Shown here piece after piece: positions 57,475 to 64,000 of a stretch of DNA of 64,000 nt (position 1 is the stretch's first letter; every line of letters begins with the position of its first letter). The position numbers and the translations under genes are program-made. This DNA is from Pseudoxanthomonas jiangsuensis (lineage in GTDB: Bacteria; Pseudomonadota; Gammaproteobacteria; Xanthomonadales; Xanthomonadaceae). The notes beneath the pieces were generated by a model, which saw nothing but the letters and a program-made list of their open reading frames with translations, was not told where the DNA came from and did not search any database. Location: the NCBI RefSeq assembly GCF_010093185.1, contig NZ_PDWL01000013.1, positions 48,440-112,439 of the forward strand, given 5' to 3'.

Positions 57475-59628
57475 CTACAGGCGCAGCTCCAGCCCGGCCA
57501 GCACCCCGCGGCCCGGACCGGGCTCGTAGTAGCGGCCGTTGGCCTCGTTGACGATCACCGAGCCGACGTGGGCGCGGTCGAGCAGGTTGTCGATCCGGGC
57601 GAAGGCGCGCAGGCGCCGGTCGCCGGCCAGTTCCCAGCCGCGCGCCGCCTCCAGGTGCAGCAGCCCGTAGCCCGGCGCCCGGGCCTGGCCGCGGTCGTCC
57701 ACCCCGACCGCGCCCAGCGCCGCGCCTTCCAGCGCCGCCTCCCAGGCCTGGCCCTGCCACTGCAGGCGCGCCCAGGCCTGCTGCCACGGCAGACCGGGGA
57801 TGCGGGTGCCGGCGGGCACCTGCACCCGGGGCGTGGTGCAGGGACTGGCGGCGCACACGGCGAAGCCTTCGCGGAAGCGCGCATCCAGCCAGGTCGCCGC
57901 CAGCTGCAGCGACCAGGCTTGGCCCAGCGGCAGCCGCGCCGACAGTTCCGCGCCCTGGCGGCGGGCGCGGCCGACGTTGCGGTAGCTGCTGCGGCCGCCG
58001 CTGTTGCGCGCCACCGCCAGCTCGTCGTCGGTATCGGCGCGGAACAGCGCCGCTTCCACCGCGGCGCCGGCCCGGCCGCGCCACTTCGCGCCCAGCTCGA
58101 GGGTGTCGCTGGCCGCCGGGCGCAGGTCGAAGGCCAGCCCGGCCTGGCCGTCGGCGCGGTAGCCCAGTTCGTTGAAGGTCGGGGTCTCGAAGCCGCGCCC
58201 GGCCGACAGGTACAGGCGCAGGTCGGCCGTCGGCGCGAACGCCAGCCCGGCCACCGGCGTCAGCCGCGAATACCGCACCCGGCCGCTGTCGTCCGGGTTG
58301 GCCGCGGTGAGGTAGCGGTCCTGCGAGTCGAAGCGCACGGTGCTGTGGCGCGCGCCGGCCTGCAGCGACCAGCGCGGCGCCAGCCGCCACCAGGCCTGGG
58401 CGTAGCCGTCCAGGCTCTCGACCGTGTCGATCTGGTCGCGGCGCAGCCGCCCGCGCACGCCGGTCAGGGTGCCGCCGGCGCCGTCGTCCACGAAGTTCTC
58501 GTAGCCGTGGCGGTGCTGGCGCTGGCGTTCGCCGCTGGCGCCGACCGTCAGTTCCAGGTCGCGTCCGCCGGCCTGGCCCTGCCAGCTGGCCCGCGCGTCC
58601 AAGCCGCCATGGTCGCTGTCCAGGTCGACCACGCCGCCGGCGCTGAGCGGACTGGCCTGGGCGGCGACCGGTACCGCCAGGTACTGGGTCACCGCGCGCC
58701 GGCCGCCGTAGCCGGAGACGCGCAGGGTCGTGGCCTCGCCCCAGGGCTGCCGCCAGTTCGCGCCCAGCTGCGCCTGGCGCACCGACTTGCGGGTGTCGTA
58801 CTGCTCGGCCACCGCCACGGCCTGGCGCGGGTCGGCACGCACCTGGTCCCAGGTCAGGCCGAGCGGGTCCTGGGCATCGGGCGCGTCGAAACCGTTGCCG
58901 ACCAGTTCGATCCGCCCGCCGCCGGCCAGGTCGCGGTGCAGCTTGAGGTTGAGCGAGGTGCGCCGCGCCGCGCTGTGCCGGCGATAGCCGTCGCTGTCGG
59001 ACCTGGTGGCCGCCAGGTGGTAGCCGGTGCCATCGGCCGTCGCATCGCCGCCGAGGGTGCCGCGCAGGCGCGCGCTGGCCGACAGCCCGTCGTAACGTCC
59101 GGCGGCGGCGCGCAGGTCGGCCTGCGGTTCGGGCGTGCCGTCGGCGCTCCACAGCTGGACCACGCCGCCGGAGGAGTTGCCGTACAGCGCCGAGAATGGC
59201 CCGCGCATCACCTCGACCCGCTCGGCCGCGGCCAGGGCGAAGTGCGACAGCTGGCCCTGGCCGTCCGGCATCGTCGCCGGGATGCCGTCGGCGTACAGGC
59301 GCACCCCGCGCACGCCGAAGGTGGCGCGCGCGCCGAAGCCGCGGATGGACAGCTGGGTGTCCTGGGCCTGGTTCTGGCGGTCGCGCGCCAGCACTCCGGG
59401 CACCCCGCGCAAAGCCTCGGACAGGCTGGCCTGGGCATCGTTGCGGTAGCCGGACAGGTCGACCCGGTCGAGCGAGGCGGGCAGGTCGAACGTCGGCGCC
59501 GATTCCACCCGCGCGGTGACCACCACCGCCGGCAGGCGCAGTTCCTCGCCGGCAGCGCAGGCCGGAATCGATGCCAGGCAGAGGCCGGCGGCCAGCGAAG
59601 CGGTGCGGAACGGAAGCGTGGGGGGCAT
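57475..59628 (-). CDS. TonB-dependent outer-membrane receptor (siderophore type)
   Basis: 717 residues. Signal peptide (cleavage near CAAGEE), TonB box (LPAVVVTARV), plug with LRGVPGVLARDRQNQAQDTQLSIRGFG and the VEVMRGPFSALYGNSSGG block, then the barrel ending in LAGLELRL. Size and plug fit metal-siderophore or cobalamin-like receptors more than the polysaccharide receptors elsewhere in the window. The ligand is unknown; no clear Fur site was seen upstream. Confidence 0.88.
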   Translation of the reverse strand: MPPTLPFRTASLAAGLCLASIPACAAGEELRLPAVVVTARVESAPTFDLPASLDRVDLSGYRNDAQASLSEALRGVPGVLARDRQNQAQDTQLSIRGFGARATFGVRGVRLYADGIPATMPDGQGQLSHFALAAAERVEVMRGPFSALYGNSSGGVVQLWSADGTPEPQADLRAAAGRYDGLSASARLRGTLGGDATADGTGYHLAATRSDSDGYRRHSAARRTSLNLKLHRDLAGGGRIELVGNGFDAPDAQDPLGLTWDQVRADPRQAVAVAEQYDTRKSVRQAQLGANWRQPWGEATTLRVSGYGGRRAVTQYLAVPVAAQASPLSAGGVVDLDSDHGGLDARASWQGQAGGRDLELTVGASGERQRQHRHGYENFVDDGAGGTLTGVRGRLRRDQIDTVESLDGYAQAWWRLAPRWSLQAGARHSTVRFDSQDRYLTAANPDDSGRVRYSRLTPVAGLAFAPTADLRLYLSAGRGFETPTFNELGYRADGQAGLAFDLRPAASDTLELGAKWRGRAGAAVEAALFRADTDDELAVARNSGGRSSYRNVGRARRQGAELSARLPLGQAWSLQLAATWLDARFREGFAVCAASPCTTPRVQVPAGTRIPGLPWQQAWARLQWQGQAWEAALEGAALGAVGVDDRGQARAPGYGLLHLEAARGWELAGDRRLRAFARIDNLLDRAHVGSVIVNEANGRYYEPGPGRGVLAGLELRL

Positions 59629-59786
59629 GCGCGCAGTGTATTCGCCGGCTCCTACAACGGATCGTCATCATGCCGATCCGGCATGAGCATCTTCCCGATC
59701 GTCACGGCGAAAACAACGCCGGTTTTACCCATCGGTGCCCTCGCCCCGTTCTACTTGCACCCCTTGGAAGTACGGAGGGGAACCCC

Positions 59787-61193
59787 ATGCGGATCACCAT
59801 CATCGGCGCAGGCTTCAGCGGCAGCGTGCTGGCCACGGAACTGGCGCGCACCGCGCCGGCCGGCGTGGACCTGTGCCTGGTCGGCACGCCCGACGGCTAC
59901 GGCCGCGGCGTGGCCTATGGCGAGGCCCGGCCCGAGCACCTGCTCAATGTCCGCGCCCGCGAGCTGGGCGCCACCCAGGACCAGCCCGGCGAGTTCGCGC
60001 GCTGGCTCAACCTGACCAAGCGCGCCGAGGAGAGCTTCCTGCCGCGCCTGGTCTACGGCGAGTACCTCTACTCGCGGCTGCAGTCGGCCGCGCAGGTCTC
60101 GCTGGCCGGCTTCAACCAGGTGCAGCAGGAGGCGGTGGCGGTCGAGCGCGAAGGCGGCGCGTTCCGGGTGACCCTGGCCGACGGCTCGGACTTCCTCACC
60201 GACCGGGTGGTGCTGGCGGTGGGCACCCTGCCGCCGCAAAGGCTGCAGGGGGTGGGCCCGCGCCTGCTGGTCGATCCGGGCTACATCGCCTGGCCGTGGC
60301 AGCGCAACCTGCGCGGCGAGGACGCGCTGGCGGCGGTACCGAACGACGCGCGGGTGCTGATCGTCGGCGCCGGCCTGACCATGGCCGACACCGTGGTGAC
60401 CCTCGTGCGCCGCGGCCACACCGGCCCGATCACCGCGCTGTCGCGCCACGGCCTGTTGCCGCAGGCGCACCTGGTCGAGCCCGGCCCGCCAATCGCGCTG
60501 CCGCCGACGGTGCTGCATGCGCTCAACAGCGCCGACGTGCGCCTTTTGCTGCGCACCCTGCGCAGCCTGGTGCCGATCGTCCCGGACTGGCGCTGCCTGA
60601 TCGACGCCCTGCGGCCCTACCTGCAGGGCTATTGGAAGACCCTGCCGGACGAGCAGCGCGGGCGCTTCCTGCGCCACCTGCGCCACCACTGGGATGCCGT
60701 CCGCCACCGCCTGGCGCCGAGCGTGCACGAGGAACTGCAGCAGCTGCGCGACGACGGCCGCCTGTCGATCCGTGCCGGCCGCCTCCTGCGCGCGCGCCGC
60801 GGCGAGACCGCGGTGGAAGTGGTCCTGCGCGAGCGCGGCCAGTCCCATTCCAGCGCCGAGCAGTACGACGTCCTGGTCCGCGCCACCGGCCTGGACACCG
60901 ACGTCGAGCGCACCAGCCACCCGCTGATCGGCCAGCTGCGCGACGCCGGCACCCTCGGCGCCGACCCGTTCGGCCTGGGCGTGCGCGCCAACGCCCAGTT
61001 CGAGGTGCTGGACCGCCATGGCGGCCCGGTCCGCGGCCTCTACTGCCTGGGCACGTTGCTGCGCGGCCAGCTGTGGGAGATCACCGCGGTGGCCGAACTG
61101 CGCGTGGCCGCGCACCAGCTGGCGGCGCAGCTGCTGCGGCCTCCGGCGACGAAGAGCGTGCGCGAGCCGCTGTCGCGCGTGCGCGCGTTGTAG
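59787..61193 (+). CDS. FAD/NAD(P)-binding protein
   Basis: 468 residues. Rossmann motif GAGFSGSVLA at the N-terminus (after RITII), then GRGVAYGEARPEHLLNVRA, and a second nucleotide motif IVGAGLTMADTVV (about residues 190-205). It resembles uncharacterised FAD-NAD(P)-binding proteins related to monooxygenases and siderophore hydroxylases. It reads away from the TonB receptor, so a joint role in iron handling is possible but unproven. ATG 59787 follows ggaggggaa. Confidence 0.78.
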   Translation: MRITIIGAGFSGSVLATELARTAPAGVDLCLVGTPDGYGRGVAYGEARPEHLLNVRARELGATQDQPGEFARWLNLTKRAEESFLPRLVYGEYLYSRLQSAAQVSLAGFNQVQQEAVAVEREGGAFRVTLADGSDFLTDRVVLAVGTLPPQRLQGVGPRLLVDPGYIAWPWQRNLRGEDALAAVPNDARVLIVGAGLTMADTVVTLVRRGHTGPITALSRHGLLPQAHLVEPGPPIALPPTVLHALNSADVRLLLRTLRSLVPIVPDWRCLIDALRPYLQGYWKTLPDEQRGRFLRHLRHHWDAVRHRLAPSVHEELQQLRDDGRLSIRAGRLLRARRGETAVEVVLRERGQSHSSAEQYDVLVRATGLDTDVERTSHPLIGQLRDAGTLGADPFGLGVRANAQFEVLDRHGGPVRGLYCLGTLLRGQLWEITAVAELRVAAHQLAAQLLRPPATKSVREPLSRVRAL

Positions 61194-61202
61194 CGCCGAG
61201 GC

Positions 61203-62099
61203 TCACACGTCGCCGTCGTCCGCCCAGCCCTCGCCACTGCCGCGGTGGAACACCGCGTCCTCGGCCAGCACCGCGCCGGCCGGGATCCCCGGCTGCCCTT
61301 CCAGCCGCGCATACACCGGGGCGAAGTCCGGCGCGGTGGCCCGCATCAGCTGCTCGAAGCTGTCGATGACGAAATAGGTCTTCTGGAAGCTGTCGATCCG
61401 GTAGCGGGTGCGCATGATCCGCTCCAGGTCGAAGCCCAGCCGGTTCGGCACCTCCGACTCCAGCGAATACAGCGACTCGCCCTTCGAGGAAACGATGCCG
61501 GCGCCGTAGATCCGCAGCCCGTCGTCCTGGCGGATCAGGCCGAACTCCACCGTGTACCAGTACAACCGCGCCAGGTTATGCAGGGCCGCCGCGCCCAGCC
61601 CGTGCGCCTTCAGCCCGCCGTGGCCGTAGGCCTCCAGGTAGTCGGCGAAGCGCGGATCCATCAGCAAAGGCACATGCCCGAACAGGTCGTGGAACAGGTC
61701 CGGCTCGGCGATGTAGTCGATCTGCTCCGGGCGGCGGATCCACCAGGTCACCGGGAAGCGGCGCGCGGCGAGGTGGCCGAAGAAGTCCTGTTCCGGCAGC
61801 AGGCCTTCCACCCCGACCAGGGTCCAGCCAGTGGCGGCCGACAGCGCCTCGTTGAGCTGGTCGAAGCGCGGGATCGCGCGCGCATCCATGCCCATCGCGT
61901 CCTGCGCCTGCAGGAACGCATCGCAGGCGCGCCCCACCAGCAGCTCGCGCTGGCGCGCGTAGAGCGTGCCCCAGGTGCGGTGGTCGTCGGCCCCATAGTC
62001 GCGCCACGGCTGCTCGACCACGCCGGTGGCGTAGACCGGGATGTGGCCGCGATCGGTTTGCTGGTGTTCGACCCGGCGTGGGGAGGCTGTGTCGTTCAT
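61203..62099 (-). CDS. phhA: Phenylalanine 4-monooxygenase
   Basis: 298 residues. It makes tyrosine from phenylalanine with tetrahydropterin and iron. The metal ligands are visible: two His in DLFHDLFGHVPLL and the Glu in YWYTVEFGLI. The substrate-binding region WTLVGVEGLLPEQDFFGHLAARRFPVTWWIR is conserved. It is divergent from an Lrp/AsnC regulator, as in many Xanthomonadaceae, and the two share a spacer with paired operators. Confidence 0.94.
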   Translation of the reverse strand: MNDTASPRRVEHQQTDRGHIPVYATGVVEQPWRDYGADDHRTWGTLYARQRELLVGRACDAFLQAQDAMGMDARAIPRFDQLNEALSAATGWTLVGVEGLLPEQDFFGHLAARRFPVTWWIRRPEQIDYIAEPDLFHDLFGHVPLLMDPRFADYLEAYGHGGLKAHGLGAAALHNLARLYWYTVEFGLIRQDDGLRIYGAGIVSSKGESLYSLESEVPNRLGFDLERIMRTRYRIDSFQKTYFVIDSFEQLMRATAPDFAPVYARLEGQPGIPAGAVLAEDAVFHRGSGEGWADDGDV

Positions 62100-62141
62100 G
62101 GCGCTGCCCAGGGAGGATGGCCCAGCGTAGGCCCGATTCCG

Positions 62142-62156
62142 CGCAATGGGCTTGCG
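62142..62156. promoter_or_regulatory. Inverted repeat 1, probable Lrp-type operator
   Basis: CGCAA-TGGGC-TTGCG, perfect arms, in the phhA-lrp spacer. Confidence 0.65.
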
Positions 62157-62181
62157 AACTTGCGCGACGATGACGAACTGA

Positions 62182-62196
62182 CGCAATCTTGTTGCG
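62182..62196. promoter_or_regulatory. Inverted repeat 2, probable Lrp-type operator
   Basis: CGCAA-TCTTG-TTGCG, same arms and spacing as repeat 1, with centres 40 bp apart (about four helical turns). Confidence 0.65.
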
Positions 62197-62219
62197 CAAA
62201 ATATTGATACAAGGCAACG

Positions 62220-62699
62220 ATGGCCGCCTCGATCGAACTCGACCGCACCGACCTGCGCCTGCTGGCCCTGCTCCAGCAGCAGGGCCGCACCCCCAACGCC
62301 GAACTGGCGGTGCAGGTGAACCTCTCGCCCTCGGCCTGCCTGCGCCGGATCCAGCGCCTGGAAGCGGCCGGCGTGGTCGCCGGCTACGCCGCCCGGCTGG
62401 AGCCGCGCGCCGTGGGCCTGGGCCTGCAGGCCTTCGTCCGGGTGCAGCTGGAGAAGCACGGCGCCGCCGGCATCGACCGCTTCGTCGAGCGCGTCCAGGA
62501 CTGGGACGAAGTGGTCGCCTGCCACGCCCTCACCGGCGACATGGACTACCTGCTGCACGTCTGGGTGCAGGATCTGGAGCATTTCTCCCGCTTCCTCCTC
62601 GACCGCCTGCTCAACGACTCCGGCGTGGCCGACGTCAATTCCAGTTTCGTGCTGCGCACGGTGAAGGCGTTCCGGGGATTGCCGCTGCCGGTGGGCTGA
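62220..62699 (+). CDS. Lrp/AsnC-family transcriptional regulator
   Basis: 159 residues. N-terminal helix-turn-helix (DRTDLRLLALLQQQGRTPNAEL, SPSACLRRIQRLEAAGVVAGY), then the RAM effector domain with CHALTGDMDYLLHV. It probably senses phenylalanine, tyrosine or a relative and controls phhA and itself, through the two inverted repeats in the shared spacer. It ends 10 bp before the convergent integrase. Confidence 0.92.
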   Translation: MAASIELDRTDLRLLALLQQQGRTPNAELAVQVNLSPSACLRRIQRLEAAGVVAGYAARLEPRAVGLGLQAFVRVQLEKHGAAGIDRFVERVQDWDEVVACHALTGDMDYLLHVWVQDLEHFSRFLLDRLLNDSGVADVNSSFVLRTVKAFRGLPLPVG

Positions 62700-62709
62700 G
62701 CGCTGGGAC

Positions 62710-63717
62710 TCAGCGGTCCAGCGGGCTCAATACCCCGAGCGCGCCCCGGTTGAGCACGTGCGTATAGATCTGGGTAGTAGCCACGTCCTTATGGCCCAGC
62801 AATTCCTGGACCGTGCGGATGTCGGCGCCAGCTTCGAGCAGATGGGTGGCGAAGCAGTGGCGCAGGGTATGCGGCGTGACCGGCCGGTCGAACCCGGCCT
62901 CGCGGGCGGCGCGACGTACCGCCGACTGCAGCACCTTCTCGTCGATGTGGTGGCGCCGGCGTACTCCGTCACGCGGATCCACCGAGATGCGCGTGGCCGG
63001 AAATACGTATTGCCAGGCCGGCTCGGCGGCCGCATTGGGGTATTTTCGCGCCAGCGCGTGCGGCAGGTGGACCCGGCCGAGTCCGCAGGCCAGATCGCGC
63101 GCGTGCAGCGCCCGCACCTGCACCAGCTGCGTGGCGAGATCCTGCCGCAGCACGGCCGGCAAGACTGTCACCCGGTCCTTGCCGCCCTTGCCATCGCGCA
63201 CCACCAGTTCGTTGCGTTCCAGGCCCACGTCCTTGACCCGAAGACGCGCGCATTCCATCAGGCGCAGGCCGCTGCCATAAAGCAACCTGGCCATCAGCGC
63301 CTCGCGCCCGGCCAAGCGCTCCAGCAGGCGGCCCACCTGCGCCCGCGACAGCACCACCGGCAGGCGCTGCGGCCGCTTGGCCCGAACCACGTTCTCCATC
63401 CATGGCAGGTCGACGCCCAGCACGTCCCGGTACAGGAACAGCAGCGCCGACAGTGCCTGGTTCTGGGTGCTGGCGGCGACGTTGTCGCGGGTGGCCAGGC
63501 GGCTGAGAAAGTGTTCGACCACGGCCCCATCAAGTTCGCGCGGATGCCGTGGCAGGTAGGCGCGGATATACCGGCGAATCCAGTAAAGATAGGCCTGCTC
63601 GGTCCGCAGGCTGTAATGCTTCAGGCGCATCCGGTTGCGGACCTGTTCCAGCAGGCGCGGCTCACGCAGCTGCGCCACGTCGCCGGATATCCCGGCATGC
63701 TCGCCGTCATAAGACAT
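62710..63717 (-). CDS. intI: Integron integrase IntI
   Basis: 335 residues. Tyrosine recombinase with catalytic Arg152 ([13 protein letters not shown]), His283-x2-Arg286 (TPHTLRH), His309 (LLGHKD) and Tyr318 (IYTHV). It carries the IntI-specific insert, visible in [23 protein letters not shown] (about 221-243), which separates it from XerC/D. It moves gene cassettes by attI x attC recombination. ATG 63717 lies behind AAGGAGG; the open frame extends 40 codons further. A GTTRRRY site and a cassette gene lie to its right, divergent, the standard integron plan. Confidence 0.94.
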   Translation of the reverse strand: MSYDGEHAGISGDVAQLREPRLLEQVRNRMRLKHYSLRTEQAYLYWIRRYIRAYLPRHPRELDGAVVEHFLSRLATRDNVAASTQNQALSALLFLYRDVLGVDLPWMENVVRAKRPQRLPVVLSRAQVGRLLERLAGREALMARLLYGSGLRLMECARLRVKDVGLERNELVVRDGKGGKDRVTVLPAVLRQDLATQLVQVRALHARDLACGLGRVHLPHALARKYPNAAAEPAWQYVFPATRISVDPRDGVRRRHHIDEKVLQSAVRRAAREAGFDRPVTPHTLRHCFATHLLEAGADIRTVQELLGHKDVATTQIYTHVLNRGALGVLSPLDR

Positions 63718-63873
63718 ATCGGGGCCTCCTTGCCGCTTTTGCCGGCAGAATGCGCCCAGCCGCCCTTGGCTGGCATAGGCCAACCCCGTGATCCTTGTAG
63801 GATTTTCTTGATTGACGAGCTTTGGTCCTGCTCGCACACTCCGAATTACGCCCCCGCCTGGGGTCTACTGGTA

Positions 63874-63880
63874 GTTAGAT
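63874..63880 (+). other. Integron attI crossover site (GTTRRRY core)
   Basis: GTTAGAT fits the GTTRRRY core at the attI-cassette junction, 157 bp upstream of the intI start. The first cassette gene begins inside it (ATG at 63879), a common cassette arrangement. Confidence 0.7.
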
Positions 63881-64000
63881 GCCCATGACAGATCCCGACA
63901 AGCTGGAACGAATGCGGAAGCACATGCTGACACTCGGCGTGTCGCCGTCCACTGCGGCCCCTCCGCTCTGGAAGCTGCTTTGGCGGCTCGGCATTGATCT
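63879..64000 (+). CDS. First integron cassette gene, DUF6404-like, cut by window edge
   Basis: 40 residues are visible (PMTDPDKLERMRKHMLTLG, then SPSTAAPPLWKLLWRLGID). The V/G-S-P-S-T-A-A-P-P-L-x-x-L-L-W-x-L-G pattern recalls small membrane proteins of the DUF6404 type, known from integron cassettes. The start may be the ATG at 63879 or 63885. The rest, and its attC site, lie outside the window. Confidence 0.6.
   Translation, partial: MPMTDPDKLERMRKHMLTLGVSPSTAAPPLWKLLWRLGID

Noticed and set aside
59629..59786. A Fur box before the siderophore-type receptor.
   Set aside because: No sequence near the 19-bp Fur consensus was found.

Overview
The window is GC-rich chromosomal DNA from a gammaproteobacterium, most likely a member of the Xanthomonadaceae/Lysobacteraceae (Pseudoxanthomonas, Luteimonas, Lysobacter or a relative). 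The inference rests on the dnaA-dnaN-recF-gyrB block, the tonB-exbB-exbD-exbD cluster close behind gyrB, Caulobacter-type TonB receptors tied to pectin use, and a chromosomal integron integrase. No database search was possible. Names come from motifs, protein length and gene order.

Layout. (1) 1-7,715: 3' part of dnaA, a candidate oriC between dnaA and dnaN, dnaN, recF and gyrB, with three perfect copies of the ParB-site palindrome TGTTCCACGTGGAACA (2164, 2658, 3288), two of them inside recF; then a CPBP membrane protease overlapping gyrB and an M48 lipoprotein protease. (2) 7,822-11,604: TPR protein, tonB, exbB and two exbD genes, closed by a strong terminator. (3) 11,630-15,557: pdxJ, a small membrane protein, a cardiolipin synthase-type enzyme and a PA0069-type radical SAM protein. 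(4) 15,587-22,932: six exported proteins in the order and with the traits of the Pseudomonas functional-amyloid operon fapA-F, behind a near-consensus sigma-54 promoter and followed by a convergent sigma-54 activator.

(5) 23,324-52,015: a large pectin and rhamnogalacturonan utilisation locus. It contains two rhamnogalacturonan acetylesterases (one fused to a cupin), other esterases, a GH43 enzyme, a BNR-propeller protein, a PL10 pectate lyase, a pectin methylesterase, a 1276-residue secreted protein of unknown function, two large TonB-dependent receptors, a TRAP transporter, and KduI, KduD and KdgK. A LacI-family regulator lies within it. A shared 17-bp motif close to ATGACACCGNTGGTCAT sits before seven transcription units and is the likely operator. 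The logic is: surface lyases and esterases release oligogalacturonides, TonB receptors import them, periplasmic enzymes trim them, TRAP carries uronates inward, and KduI-KduD-KdgK lead to KDPG.

(6) 52,026-62,699: a DesK/NarL-type two-component system, a Ku plus stand-alone LigD-polymerase end-joining pair, a 59-residue small protein, an aromatic aminotransferase, another TonB receptor, an FAD/NAD(P)-binding protein, and phhA divergent from an Lrp/AsnC regulator across two matched 15-bp inverted repeats. (7) 62,710-64,000: an integron integrase, a GTTRRRY crossover site and the first cassette gene, cut by the window edge.

No rRNA, tRNA, CRISPR array or insertion sequence was seen.
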